NCBI GenBank assembly: GCA_934047225.1
Contig: OW204004.1
Location: 10,048,401 to 10,112,400 of the forward strand
Source of the DNA: Ypsolopha sequella
Taxonomy: Eukaryota; Arthropoda; Insecta; Lepidoptera; Ypsolophidae
Direction of reading: 5' to 3'
DNA length: 64,000 nt
Part shown: piece after piece, positions 22,621 through 34,558 of the stretch
Position numbering within the stretch: the stretch's first letter is position 1
Layout of the letters: each line of letters begins with the position of its first letter
Notes under the pieces: model-generated
Told to the model about the DNA's origin: nothing
Seen by the model: only the letters and a program-made list of their open reading frames with translations
Database searches by the model: none
Translations under genes and position numbers: made by a program

Positions 22621-22992
22621 ACATAAAACTTAGACTATACAATATATGACTTATATCTACTTTAACCAAGAGATAAGAAAATACAAGACAGCAGGAATTC
22701 AGGTTAATTAAATCGAACGGAGCAGATATTTACGATGTCTAATGGTTGTATAGTTAAGGTGCAAAAAGTCATGGTGCTGGTATAAAAAGAAAACTGCCGA
22801 ATAATAAAAGATGAGTATTCTTTTAGATCATTTGTTTCGTACACTTGTTTTATTGTGCTTTTGGCATCCCACTGATTTAATAATGTATTAGTTTAATATT
22901 TTACATTAATTACTTGCAAGATTTAGAGAAATACTTAACATTGAATAGTTGGATTAGATAGGTTCGATTCCTACTTTATCGTATGGCTTAGC

Positions 22993-23592
22993 CTTTGATT
23001 AATTTAGTGAAGATGCGGTATAAACCACAACGCGGTTGGATCCACAAATACAGGTCCAGGTATCTTTGTTTAGAAGTATTCCAGGCGGCATTTGTGTGCA
23101 CGTATTTGAAAACACCGTTACCTGTGCTATAGAATCCAGAAAAAAACTGCAGATATGCTTTCGTGGGCATTTATCGGGTGTACAAATCACTCAAGGACAA
23201 AAAACAAATTTCATGGCATCACCTTCCACTCGTAAGTACACCAAAACCAGAAAATTTCCTTAAATTACTTTCTGTTTGTTTTGTTTACACTTCACCATTT
23301 GCAGAAAAGGACGGTAATATTCAACATGAATGTGTGCGACTAGTTCAGTTGCGCTAGCGCAACGCTTGCATGCCGCGTCAGTCACGTAATCACACTAGAC
23401 TCTATCGCTCGGCTCAACTCGCTTTCTCTCGGCTTTGTAACGAACCGAGCCGACCAAGCAATATCCTGTCTTGCTCGCTCAAAAGTCTTGTATCGTCAAT
23501 CTATCTCTTTCTCTGATGGTAATTGCATATACATACCTGTTCCATTTCTCGAATCAGTCGAGCATTACGAATCTTCACTAAATTAATCAAAG
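22993..23592. mobile_element. hAT-like MITE with 8-bp target duplication
   Basis: GGCTTAGC flanks both sides (22985-22992 and 23593-23600). The terminal inverted repeats CTTTGATTAATTTAGTGAAG are perfect for 22 bp. The 600-bp interior has no transposase; a GC-richer patch lies at 23370-23500. An 8-bp target site is typical of hAT and a few other superfamilies; the CTTTG terminus is not classic hAT, so the superfamily is uncertain. Confidence 0.8.
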
Positions 23593-23600
23593 GGCTTAGC

Positions 23601-24488
23601 TGACATAATAAAAGGTTAATCTTGTTGCATAAATTAATATCAGACCTGGATTATTTACAAAAGTTATGGATAAAGAGTAGTAAACACTGATTATATATTA
23701 AAGGTTCGAGATCCTGACATGATATTAAATGAAAAACTGTGAATAAACATTATCTTAAATAATAAATATGAAATATCTTTTAATTATAAATCAAGCAAGT
23801 GCATGTGAAACCAGATTTTATTAAAAAAAGCATATTCAAAAACCGTATGCCGAATCCAACAGGAAATACCCGGGCTGACCCCCGGAAATGGTTTGCCATT
23901 TCCGGCGGAAACGCTCGTGCACATGGCGCTACGCTCTTGTGGTGTCATGTGACTTCCGGTGTGGCGGATTGTTACCCGGATATTAATTGGTATTGCTTAT
24001 TAATGCTCTTTTTGTACAAAAAGGTAAATTTTTAAAGAGTTCACATCAAGACTGCTATTTATTGTTTAACTATTGTTTTAACAATAATGAGAATTTAGCA
24101 GATTAATACATACCTACATACTCACACCTGTCTTCCAAAGGGGTAGGTAGAAAACAAATATTTCCATCAATTTAACTTACCGTGGGCCGAAATATATCGA
24201 GTAAAAACCTATTTTTATTATTTTAATATAAACAAAAGAAATAAATAAAGATTAAAAAAGTAATCTTATCCGTACATATTTTTTTATATTTTTGAAATTA
24301 ATTAAATTCAATGGAATTGTAATTTTTGTTCATATATTAGTAGCTTCAAGAGATCTTGATTTTCCATAATAGTAAATTTAGCTGAAAATAAAAGCCCAAG
24401 CTCACGACTACTGAAAATCTTGCTCATTAAAAAACCTGCCTTTATAGTGCTTTGTTTACAATGATCTTATATAATATTAAATTTATAT
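23601..24488. other. Unassigned; one 10-bp hairpin
   Basis: CCGGAAATGG (23882-23891) pairs with CCATTTCCGG (23896-23905) over a four-base loop in a GC-rich patch. The remainder is AT-rich without recognised content. Confidence 0.45.
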
Positions 24489-24649
24489 ACACGGTGGATT
24501 TGTGAACATCGTCCAAATTCATAATTGAGCCTTGGTAAGTGATCAGCATCATAAACCAATAACAATTTTTGTAAAATTCATTAAATTAATTTTCACAGAA
24601 ATTGTGATTCACTCAGGACTGGGAGTGGATTACTATGGGAAGTCGAAAT

Positions 24650-25810
24650 AGGCATAGCACCGTCACGGCACTCCTGAAAGTCTCCGATGATATAAGATTA
24701 GCTATTGACAATAAGAAACTGACTATACTCACACTATTGGATTTCAGTAGTGCATTTAACTGTGTAGACTTCGATCTACTCCTTAGCATTCTTAGCTCTC
24801 TTAACGTATCTCCTCTTGTCACAGAATGGTTTGATACTTATTTAAGGGGTCGCCTGCAGTGCATACGCTCGGACGAGGTTTCCTCGGAGTGGTGCCAACT
24901 AACTGCTGGCGTACCTCAGGGTGGTGTCCTCTCTCCTCTCCTTTTTTCAATTTTTATAAATTCTGTTTCCAATGTTCTTTCTTCGAACTACCATCTTTAC
25001 GCAGACGATTTACAACTCTACCGCCACTTTGACGTAACTGAGGCAAATATTGCTGTCTCAGAAATGAACAGCGATCTTTCAAACATTCACAGGTGGGCGG
25101 AGGCTTTCGGACTTTTGGTTAATCCCAAAAAATCTCAAGCCATTATTTTGGGTAGCAGATATATGACTAGCCTTCTCAATCAAACGGTTATTCCACAAGT
25201 AGTTTATAACGATATCCCTATTGCCTACACTAAATCTGCAAAAAATTTGGGTGTCATATTTGATTGTAATCTGACGTGGGCTGCGCATATTAATGAGGTC
25301 AGCAGGAAAGTCTTTGCCACATTTCATTCTCTTAAGCGTCTCCAGAAATTTCTCCCCTTTGAAACTAAAGTTACTCTCGCACAATCTCTACTTTTGCCGA
25401 TCATCAACTACGCTGATGTCTGTTCTTTAGATGCCAGTCAGGAGCTGCTTGGTAAACTTGAACGTTTACAAAATCTGGGAATCAGGTTTATCTATGGACT
25501 AAGAAAATATGATCATGTATCTCAGTACCGTGAACAATTAAAATGGCTTCCCATTAAACAGCTTCAGTATGTTCATATCCTCTGTTGCCTTTTCAACATT
25601 TTAAAGAGTCCCACTTCTCCTCCATACCTCCGCGATCGTTATGAGTATATTTTCCTTAGAGACAAGCAAGTCAGGTCTCATACAGTCTCACTTTTAAAAA
25701 CACCTTCTCATAACACCGGGGCGTATGGAAACTCTTTCACTGTAAAGTCCATCAAACTGTGGAACTCCCTTCCTCACACTATCAGGGATAGCCCCTCCAT
25801 TGGTGTATTC
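24650..25810 (+). pseudogene. LINE reverse transcriptase fragment (CR1/Jockey-like)
   Basis: The open frame runs 24635-25819 (394 codons), but its first five codons belong to the surrounding MITE, so the Met is not native. RT motifs are present: D36 in LLDFSSAFNCVD, AGVPQGGVLSP (91-101) and YADD (122-125), then the NPKKSQAI step and a C-terminal RLQNLGIRFIYG..KYDHVS, WLPI and LWNSLP region typical of CR1/Jockey-group LINEs. The first third of the RT and the endonuclease are missing. The C-terminus is cut at ...SIGVF, where the inverted repeat at 25811 begins and supplies the stop. The frame is otherwise undamaged, which suggests a fairly recent copy. Confidence 0.85.
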
Positions 25811-26170
25811 ATAAAATAAACTTTTAACAAAAAAATAGCAACCGACTTCAATAGTAACAGCAGTCATTCACTAAAAAGTTAATAATAATTCTATAAAGAC
25901 CGATGGTACCGAAGCAACACTTTTGCTGACTTCCTTCTTCCTGAAACAATATGTTATCTAGAAGTCGGCGTTCTTATATTGGTATTTATGTTGCTATATC
26001 GTAGGAAATACGCCGACTTCTAGATAACATATTGTTTCAGGAAGAAGGAAGTCAGCAAAAGTGTTGCTTCGGTACCATCGGTCTTTATAGAATTATTATT
26101 AACTTTTTAGTGAATGACTGCTGTTACTATTGAAGTCGGTTGCTATTTTTTTGTTAAAAGTTTATTTTAT
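25811..26170. repeat. Perfect 161-bp inverted repeat
   Basis: 25811-25971 is the exact reverse complement of 26010-26170, with a 38-bp spacer. Outer ends read ATAAAATAAACTTTTAACA. The right arm runs smoothly into following sequence, while the left arm abruptly replaces the end of the RT frame, so the left arm looks like an inverted duplication. AACCGACTTC within it matches the terminus at 26958 (GAAGTCGGTT). Confidence 0.95.
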
Positions 26171-26289
26171 TTTACATTTTTTAGTGTTGCTGGGTTAAAT
26201 TGTGAAGTATGGGTAGTTCTTGCAAAAGTGGTGTTAATATGAAACGAAATTCAAGTCAGTATATGTAGCTATGTTTGAGTAGCTTCCTG

Positions 26290-26770
26290 CTATCAGCACC
26301 CTAACACAACATGATTACCGCAATCTCGAGTTATGTGCTGTCATTCGTTGAAGAGTTCTACGGTGATGAAGCCAAGATCGAAGGTCAGGTGGGTATACTG
26401 GCAATTTTCAAGCAATGCCCTGCAATGAGCACCCTAACACAAATTAATTACCGCAATCCAAAGTTATGTGCTGTCATCCGTTGAGGAGTTCTATGGTGAT
26501 GAAGCCAGGATCGAAGGTCAGGAGGGTATTCTGATAATCTCCAAGTAATAACCTTGAATTGGCACCCTAACGCAGTGATTGCCGCAATCTCGAGTTATGT
26601 GCTCTGATCCGTTGAGGAGTTCTATGGTGAATATGGTGATGAAGCCAGGATCGAAGGTCAGGTGGAAGAATGTCAATTTTCAAGTAATACCTTGTAATCA
26701 TCACTCAGGTACAAAGCGATTACCTCAATTTCGAGAGGTATGCTGTCATTTTCTGAGGAGTTCTACTGCC
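26290..26770 (+). repeat. Four ~133-bp tandem units
   Basis: Units start CAGCACCCTAACACAA (26294), GAGCACCCTAACACAA, GGCACCCTAACGCAG and a diverged fourth near 26699. Each continues with TACCGCAATC, AGTTATGTGCTGTCAT, GAGGAGTTCTA and GATGAAGCC.GGATCGAAGG. They are non-coding and probably lie in the 3' region of the element inserted at 24650. Confidence 0.8.
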
Positions 26771-26799
26771 TATCTCTGAAGACCTTCATCAAATCATGA

Positions 26800-27336
26800 C
26801 CAATCCCAAAATGGGACCTACCTGGAAGTACACTCTTTCAAACAAAAAAAGAATTGTTCAAATCGGTTCAGAAATGACGGAGTTATGGAGTAACAACGCC
26901 AAAAAAAAAAAAAAAAAAAACATACAGTCGAATTGAGAACCGCCTCCTTTTTGAAGTCGGTTAAAAAGGAAAATAAAAGAGCACTATCTTCGACAACCTA
27001 TCGTGTAGGTGTATGTATATATATCATTTATTGTGTATTTATTTACTGAATATGTATTGTTATATTTATTTATACTATGTAGGCATGTACATTTTATATA
27101 GTTTGTTATTATTTTTAACTAATTAGGTATCTACTATTAATTTAATCTTATTTCTGTATAAATATTATCGTGCACAATATGAATATCTTATTTATTTCAA
27201 ATATCCTTATCACCCTTGGTTTGCTGGAAGAAATCTCATTATTGAGATAAGCACGCCATTGTACATAACTTTTATTATATAATTTAGAATTAAGTTTTCT
27301 GTGTGCAACAAGAATAAATATATATAAATATATATA
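26800..27336 (+). mobile_element. 3' region of the nested insertion
   Basis: GTTCAAATCGGTTCAGAAATG, a poly-A patch and GAATTGAGAACCGCCTCC, then TTTTTGAAGTCGGTTAAAAA. This ending is a very common lepidopteran repeat terminus. Beyond 26970 the DNA is AT-rich and finishes in ATAAATATAT repeats (27313-27336) against the MITE right arm. That may be a CR1-type short-repeat tail; this is inferred. Confidence 0.45.
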
Positions 27337-27714
27337 AATTTTATTATACAAATTTCACAGAAATTGTTATCGATTCATGATGCTGATCACTTACCAAGGC
27401 TCCAGTATGAATTTGGACGATAATCAAAAAGTCACCTTGTCTATTATATTAAATATATAACATATATAAAATTATATATATATATATAATATAAATATAT
27501 ATGTATGATAACGCCACCTAGCGCCGGCTGACTAAATTCTCCCTCAAAAAGTCTGGTTTATGATTTATAGTATACTTTTTTATATTTTTATATCAATAGA
27601 TGTCAGCGGTTTTCTTACTTCAAATATCTATACATATATGTCATATAATATTTTTTCCTATTCGCCTGATGACGGCCCCACTGAGGGGTCGAAATATAGC
27701 GACTAAAACCATTT

Positions 27715-28112
27715 GATTGTTTTCAATGCATGTGCTCGTAAAGGCCCACTTTTTATGCATCAAAACCGAACAGAAAGTCGATTATTTTGCCCTAGGGCTT
27801 TATTATTATTATTATTTTTTATTTATTTACAATGGTTGGCTAACCTGCAGACTTTCCTGTGTACCATAGATGTTATACTTTTTTTTCCACTGTTTAACGG
27901 CTCTGGATACAATCCTTTTGAGCCAATTACAATTTAAAGTTCACAAGATTATATTTGTTTTCATTTCCTCACACTATGCATTGAAAAACGTAGTATGATA
28001 CACGGGCGTAAAAGCAATAAATTACTCGGCTACGTTTAAAACACTCGTTACGCTCGTGTTTTAAATCGTCCTCGTAATTTATTCCTTTGCGCCCTTGTAG
28101 CATAAACTACTA
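27715..28112 (-). mobile_element. Family A element, copy 2
   Basis: Inverted copy of 14638-15041, from TTTTCAATGCATGTGCTCG to GCATAAACTACTATT. Its ORF 27713-27937 is incidental. Confidence 0.85.
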
Positions 28113-28850
28113 TTGTATTTATGTGGAGTAAAACATATATATAAAAAATAAAAAAATATATATATATTGATATTTATTATTTCAACTCCGATTCCAGGCC
28201 CAGTGGGGCCTGAAACATAACTTGATTTCCTAAAGTTTGTATAATATTGGTGTCGATTCGGCTCACCACAACTGACTGGACTAACCTTATTTTGAGCATT
28301 CTACCGGCTTCATTAAAATATAAATATATAATTGCAGTAAATAGCCATAGCACCCCAGATCATAAGATACCTAAACAGCATGGGCTCAACACGAGAGCTG
28401 CTGCGCAAGGGAAATATGAAACTGTAAAGTGAATAACTATTTTGGCGGCAGAATGTTAAAGCGCAAAATTCCAATGTTATTTAATGAAAATGAAAATGAA
28501 AATGAAAAAATGATTAATGAAAATAAATGTTACATTTGTTGGTTCCTGGCTCCCAAGCTAGAATTCTCTGTCCAATGGGTAGCCATGAAATAATGAAATG
28601 CCTATTCATATAAGATCTGAACAAAATAAAAATAAATTCGCGAAGTTATATAAAACTTACCTTTTACAAAATATGAAAATATTGACAAATTAAAATAGCA
28701 TTCTATTATTTACTATTAATGTACCTAACTACTTATAATTAAGTACATAGCTATCTAATTATAGAAAAAGAAGTGCAACTCCCTCCCCACAGACAAACCA
28801 AATTTCTACTTGGTTTTGTGGGATGTATTTAGATTAAGTTATCTTTAATG
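28113..28850. other. Unassigned; AATGAA microsatellite
   Basis: A short AATGAA-type repeat sits at 28484-28508. The ORF at 28247 has no recognisable domain. Nothing else noted. Confidence 0.45.
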
Positions 28851-28852
28851 GT

Positions 28853-29268
28853 AGTTTATGCTACAAGGGCCAAAAGAAATAAATTACGAGGACGATTTAA
28901 AACACGAGCGTAGCGAGTGTTTTAAACGTAACCGAGTAATTTATTGCTTTTACGCCCGTGTATCATACTACGTTTTTCAATGCATAGTGTGAGGAAATCA
29001 AAACAAATATAATCTTGTGAACTTTAAATTATGATTGGCTCAAAAGGATTGTTTACAGAGCCGTTAAACAGTGGGAAAAAAAAGTATAACATCTATGGTA
29101 CACAGGAAAGGCTGCAGGTTAGCCAAACATTGCAAACAAATAAAAAAAAATAAAAAAATAAAGCCCTAGGGCCTTAGAATAATTACGCCTAGGGCAAAAT
29201 AATCGACTTTCTGTTCGGTTTTGATGCATAAAAAGTGGGCTTTTACGAGCACATGCATTGAAAATAAA
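28853..29268 (+). mobile_element. Family A element, copy 3
   Basis: Same orientation as copy 1. The hairpin AAAACACGAGCGTAGCGAGT is intact here, as are TTTTTCAATGCAT and ATGCATTGAAAA. Followed by an ATTC microsatellite (29273-29292). Confidence 0.85.
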
Positions 29269-29292
29269 CATATTCATTCATTCATTCATTCA

Positions 29293-30509
29293 TAAAAAAA
29301 GTGTGGGGGAGGGGCGATGGCTGAACCGTAGATAATGTCACCTCGAGGCTGGAGAATACCGGAGCATGTGAGCTAGTGACTGACAACTTTCAAGTGCGGA
29401 ACTTGAGGTGGCGTGCAGTGAGAAGGATGACCATGAATGAGAAGAATTGAGGTACATTTGGTAATTGGTATAGATTAAATTATTTTAATGTGTGTTAATT
29501 CGAAAATAATTTCGAGATTTAGGTTTAATAAGCCGTATTTTCGAAGTTTTGGTCTAAATAACCTCATGATGATGAATATTTTTACGAAAAGGCTGCAACC
29601 TCCATTTGCCCTCGTGTGGCGTCACTTGAGTAATGGCTGTTTAGAAATGTGTCCTTTGCTATCGAGATAAATTTATAATGATTTGCTTCAGACTAATTTG
29701 ACAACTAGATGACAGATGAGTAGACAGACAGAGACAGACCACTTTTTTTATAAGCAATCACACATCACTATCAGTATAATGTCTAAAATTCTCAAGTGAC
29801 AAGGTCATCGGACAATTCTTTAAAAAATCATAATAAAATAATGGTTAATTTATATACTAAAATAATGAAAACTATGTCCTAAAATGGCGTATATTCTCTA
29901 AAAAAAATATACTTTAAAAATTAAGCTATGGGAATTCTGTCAATGAAACATTCCCAGATGGAAATGGTTGGATTTTTGATACTTGTACTTACAGGTTGTG
30001 CAGTTGTGTTGGAGGTGTGGGGGGGGGGGGGTTCAGAAGGTCCAGATTTTCGGTTTACGCTTCTATCTCAAAAGCTATTGATATCCCTCTATACCCCCAG
30101 AAAAGGATATTGGCAATACCAGTCAATAACTTTGCAGGTGTGAAGCTTGCTCCTGCTGTGTAGTTTCCACCCGCGATCTCTCTTCCTTATTGAGGCATTA
30201 CACCATTTTTGATGAAATTTTCACTTGCTGGTGAGTGGCATAGATCATAGCTTAAGAAATACTACATATGGCTTTATGTAGATGTCCTGGGTATATTGTA
30301 GAATTGGGCAAACCGTAATAAAATCGAAAAAAAGTCAAAAACAGGTGCGACGACGAATGAAGCGAGGAAGAACGTGTTAGGTTTACATGTAAATAAATTT
30401 GTGGAGCCGAACGATGCGGAGCGGAGCAAGGCGATTCCCTTAGTTTTAACATGATATGCCCAGGCAGATTATGATATGCCCAATTCTACGAAGTGCCAAC
30501 GACAAATAC
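29293..30509. other. Unassigned; small dispersed repeat
   Basis: 30320-30445 resembles 39540-39655 and, inverted, 7640-7705. Reading frames at 29488 and 29928 show no domain. A G-run lies at 30018-30031. Confidence 0.4.
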
Positions 30510-30680
30510 AGAGTGTTAAGATGAAGTTGCGGAAGCCGAAAACTGACTATAGTACCCCTCCATACGAACAACTTTTAGTGAAATTGAAATTGAAATATCG
30601 AGAAAAAAAACTATATAACTTTTCTATGGAACAGCTGATTTTTTTGTTGGCTCCATAGTAAAGGTTTTTGGTATGGATGA

Positions 30681-31803
30681 TGTAGCGTTATTTTAAAAAA
30701 AAAAAAAAAAAAATATTTATTATTTTCCGCCACTACATACTAACGAACGTAATTTCGAATTAAATTTGGACTGCCACCAGGCAAGCCTGGTGACAGCCAA
30801 AAAAAGAGGTAAACCTGGATGAATAAACCGTATAATTTAAATAACAAAACACAAAAATAACAAAACCGAAGTAAGAAAAATATGGTACAAAAGAACAATA
30901 ATATCAGAGGAGTATCGGTACAAAGGAAATTCTTAGATCAAAAAAATTATTATGCCAAATTCCACTTATTTAGGATTTTAATTTCCTTTTAGCTTGAACG
31001 ACGCATTTATTCATAAAATAATGGATTTTAAATTTGGTTGTCGACACTAGTTTATAGGATCCTTTAAACTAAGATTTCACGGAAGTTTTGATAACTCTTG
31101 ATCCGAAAGAAAAACGTAATAATAAGGTGTTACGAGCAATCGTTATCTAGCTTTACACTAAGGAATAAAAATAATCGATGCTGAATATTAAGCTACAGAT
31201 ATTAAAAACCTGGTAAGGGTCTCTTCGTGACTTTGGGAGTTTCCGGTGTTCCCGGGAGCAGTCGATGAAGCTTGGCGATTTCAATTTTAGTATCGGAAGC
31301 TTTAGCTCACCAGGGACGTGGTCCTTACATCAGGCCTCAATAGGTACAACCGTACGAGATGGCGGATGGGATAATCAAACTGGGGAGACCCAGAAACCCT
31401 TTAAAAAATAATCCCGAAGGGTCGCTGTAAAGAAATAAAACAACAGCGTCAAGACATGCTTATGAAACGAGGGAAAGGAAATTAACGTATTGGAAACGGG
31501 ACAAGAAGGATTTTCAGAGAATGAAACCAAAATTACACAAAACTTACCGGGAAATGCAGGAAAACTGGCTTACACAATGTTCAGGGCAATTGCGCTCTGT
31601 TTCTATATTTTAAATATTAAATTTGTTATTTTGTAAAAGAGATTTGCTTCCTCTGTCACGATCTTCTCTGATATGAGAAAAATAACAAAAAAATCTGACA
31701 AGAATATTCTAACTATTTGAATTCGAAAATTCAGAAAAGCAGCCAACGATAAAGAAAGACTAAAAATATATAAAAAGGTTGAATACTTGTAGCGAATGCT
31801 ACA
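30681..31803 (-). repeat. LTR (3' LTR in element orientation)
   Basis: Starts TGTAGCGTTATTTT and ends GCGAATGCTACA. It carries a longer A-run than its partner and GGACTGCC where the other has GGACTACC. Confidence 0.9.
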
Positions 31804-32027
31804 ATATCCTCAAACGACACAAAAAAAATTTAACTAGCTTAAAGGAAATTAACTTCCAGAAGGATAAACAATCGAATAAACACCTTAGACTAATCAAAAT
31901 GCCTTGAAACAAAAGGACTTGATTAAGTAAAAACAAAGTAGTAGTCTATATTGCTCTCTGACCCACAAACTATCTTCAGGCAACAATCACGTAGAAACGT
32001 TGCTCCGTTGCTGCCTGAAGAAGGACA

Positions 32028-32450
32028 AACCAACACACTAACAAACCACTAAACAACAAATTAACGACCAACAAATCAATAACCAACAAACTAACAACCA
32101 ACAAACAACAACCAACAACTCAACAACCAACAAATCAACAACCAACAAATTAACGATCAACAAATCTACAACCAACAAACTAACAACTACCAAACCAACA
32201 ATGAACAAAACAAGAACTAACCAATTAAAAACCAACAAATCAACAAAACAACAATCCAAAAACCAACAACTCAACAACCAACAAACCAAAAACCAACAAA
32301 TTAACTACCAACAAATCAACAACCAACAAATTAACTACTAACAAACCAACAACCAACAAATTAACTACCAACGAATCAACAACCAACAAACTAACAATCA
32401 ACAAAACAAATAACCAACAAATCAACAACCATCAAACCAAGAGCCAACAA
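32028..32450 (-). repeat. 15-bp tandem array, ~28 units
   Basis: Plus-strand unit is approximately AACAACCAACAAATC, with the last bases varying (ATT, ACC, ACT). In the element's sense strand it encodes a five-residue repeat LLVV(D/N/G), open in two overlapping frames (32038-32289 and 32240-32428). Probably a satellite expanded inside the element rather than a protein. Confidence 0.85.
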
Positions 32451-33425
32451 ATTAAAATCGAAAGGATACATTATTTAACAAAAAAAGGAGAATTTATCAA
32501 AAATAGTGTAAACCGGAAGCCGCAATGATATGTGCAAAAAAAGGTTTTGCTATTCAATTGACCTCCATACAGCGAAAATAGTTTGTTAAAAAATGTAAAC
32601 CAGAAAGTTCAAAATAATAGACAAATATTCAAATGTCGACTTTGACAGTTGACAAATCTGAAAATGTAAACAAAGATTTCAGCAATTGCAACCTTTTCAA
32701 GAAAAATTTCAACGTTTGTTCTGTAAAAACAAAAAGATTAATTCGAGGATTTGCGACAAAATTTCTTGCAAGGAAGAGACAATCTCAATATTATTGTGAA
32801 AATTTTGTAACGAAATGAGATTGCCTATATTGGATTAGGGATCAACAGGAAACGAATAAAGTGACCATCCGGATCTACTGGTATCAACAATTATGCTAGA
32901 AACACAATAAATATGTTTAACTAGTAACTACCACATTTATGGATAAATTACAATAAATTTATTTGACTTGAAAACTCAGTGTAATTTATTTACTAGAACA
33001 GGTAACAATTATTAATGATAGATATGGAAAGTAATAGGCTACTAAATATTGAAATGCACTTACCTGCAGGTCCTACCTAACTATACATAAGGAAATTAGG
33101 TTAGGGATAGGATAATATACACACACAAATAAAACAGGTAATACACAAAAAGTGTGTAAATACTTTATTCCTTTATTAAAATTTGCAAAACATAGATTTC
33201 ACAAATTAAGGGTACTCATAAAGACAAAAAATATTCTTCGTGGAAAAATTTGGTTCCTTTCGACAGCTTGGTATTGGGGTTCCTTAGAAGAGAAAACGCT
33301 GCCTGAAAACAAACAAAATTTAGTAGGTTGGAAAATTAGTCTACGAAAGCGTAGACACCACCGTCGAATTGAGAAAAAAACGTTAAAGTACAGCAAGTAA
33401 TATTCAGAAAACCGTACTTACCTTT

Positions 33426-33438
33426 TGTTCGGGCGCCA
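33426..33438 (-). other. tRNA-Lys-type primer-binding site
   Basis: Minus strand TGGCGCCCGAACA, four bases from the LTR end. It matches 13 bases of the complement of the tRNA-Lys 3' end used by many retroelements. A consensus splice donor AAAAG/GTAAGT follows at once (33426-33416). Confidence 0.85.
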
Positions 33439-33442
33439 TGTT

Positions 33443-34558
33443 TGTAGCGTTATTTTTTAAAAAAAAATTATTTATTATTTTACGCCACTACATACTAACG
33501 AACGTAATTTCGAATTAAATTTGGACTACCACCAGGCAAGCCTGGTGACAGCCAAAAAAAGAGGTAAACCTGGATGAATAAACCGTATAATTTAAATAAC
33601 AAAACACAAAAATAACAAAACCGAAGTAAGAAAAATATGGTACAAAAGAACAATAATATCAGAGGAGTATCGGTACAAAGGAAATTCTTAGATCAAAAAA
33701 ATTATTATGCCAAATTCCACTTATTTAGGATTTTAATTTCCTTTTAGCTTGAACGACGCATTTATTCATAAAATAATGGATTTTAAATTTGGTTGTCGAC
33801 ACTAGTTTATAGGATCCTTTAAACTAAGATTTCACGGAAGTTTTGATAACTCTTGATCCGAAAGAAAAACGTAATAATAAGGTGTTACGAGCAATCGTTA
33901 TCTAGCTTTACACTAAGGAATAAAAATAATCGATGCTGAATATTAAGCTACAGATATTAAAAACCTGGTAAGGGTCTCTTCGTGACTTTGGGAGTTTCCG
34001 GTGTTCCCGAGAGCAGTCGATGAAGCTTGGCGATTTCAATTTTAGTATCGGAAGCTTTAGCTCACCAGGGACGTGGTCCTTACATCAGGCCTCAATAGGT
34101 ACAACCGTACGAGATGGCGGATGGGATAATCAAACTGGGGAGACCCAGAAACCCTTTAAAAAATAATCCCGAAGGGTCGCTGTAAAGAAATAAAACAACA
34201 GCGTCAAGACATGCTTATGAAACGAGGGAAAGGAAATTAACGTATTGGAAACGGGACAAGAAGGATTTTCAGAGAATGAAACCAAAATTACACAAAACTT
34301 ACCGGGAAATGCAGGAAAACTGGCTTACACAATGTTCAGGGCAATTGCGCTCTGTTTCTATATTTTAAATATTAAATTTGTTATTTTGTAAAAGAGATTT
34401 GCTTCCTCTGTCACGATCTTCTCTGATATGAGAAAAATAACAAAAAAATCTGACAAGAATATTCTAACTATTTGAATTCGAAAATTCAGAAAAGCAGCCA
34501 ACGATAAAGAAAGACTAAAAATATATAAAAAGGTTGAATACTTGTAGCGAATGCTACA
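33443..34558 (-). repeat. LTR (5' LTR in element orientation)
   Basis: Partner of 30681-31803; ends GCTACA before ATGA. GTTCCCGAGAGC replaces GTTCCCGGGAGC of the other copy. Confidence 0.9.

Larger units (their letters stand above)
24489..27440. mobile_element. Palindromic MITE, family P, split by a nested insertion
   Basis: The left arm and centre occupy 24489-24649 (CATCGTCCAAATTCATA ... GGACTGGGAGTGGATTACTA ... GGAAGTCGAAAT). The right arm resumes at about 27337 (TTTATTATACAAATTTCACA ... GATCACTTACCAAGGCTCC ... GTCACCTTGT). Compare the unbroken copy at 39177-39401, where GCCGAAATTTCATTATACG is continuous. So ~2.7 kb was inserted at the AAAT/TTTATTATAC point. Confidence 0.7.
31804..33442 (-). 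other. Internal region of the LTR element
   Basis: Besides the tandem array and primer site it holds only short frames (32633-32815 plus, 33152-33400 plus, 33199-33396 minus) without recognisable domains. No strong polypurine tract is visible beside the left LTR; the minus strand there reads GTGTCGTTTGAGGATAT. Confidence 0.6.
30681..34558 (-). mobile_element. Non-autonomous LTR retrotransposon, complete, minus strand
   Basis: Two direct repeats of ~1.12 kb (30681-31803 and 33443-34558) both begin TGTAGCG and end GCTACA, flanked by ATGA on each side (30677-30680, 34559-34562). The internal region is only 1.64 kb and has no gag, protease, RT or integrase motif. The primer-binding site lies on the minus strand next to the right-hand LTR, so the element is transcribed right to left. 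LTR copies differ at only about four bases plus an A-run, indicating recent insertion. It must rely on proteins from a related full element. The tRNA-Lys-type primer is usual in the Gypsy/errantivirus group, but no protein is left to confirm this. Confidence 0.85.

Noticed and set aside
30018..30031. G-run as a quadruplex or regulatory element
   Set aside because: A single homopolymer with no further G-tracts nearby; may also be a sequencing weak spot.
32038..32428. Membrane protein encoded by the LLVV repeat frames
   Set aside because: The frames exist only because the 15-bp satellite lacks stops; there is no flanking coding sequence.
33421..33442. Primer site for a plus-strand LTR element
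   Set aside because: The match reads TGG-first only on the minus strand, so the element must run right to left.
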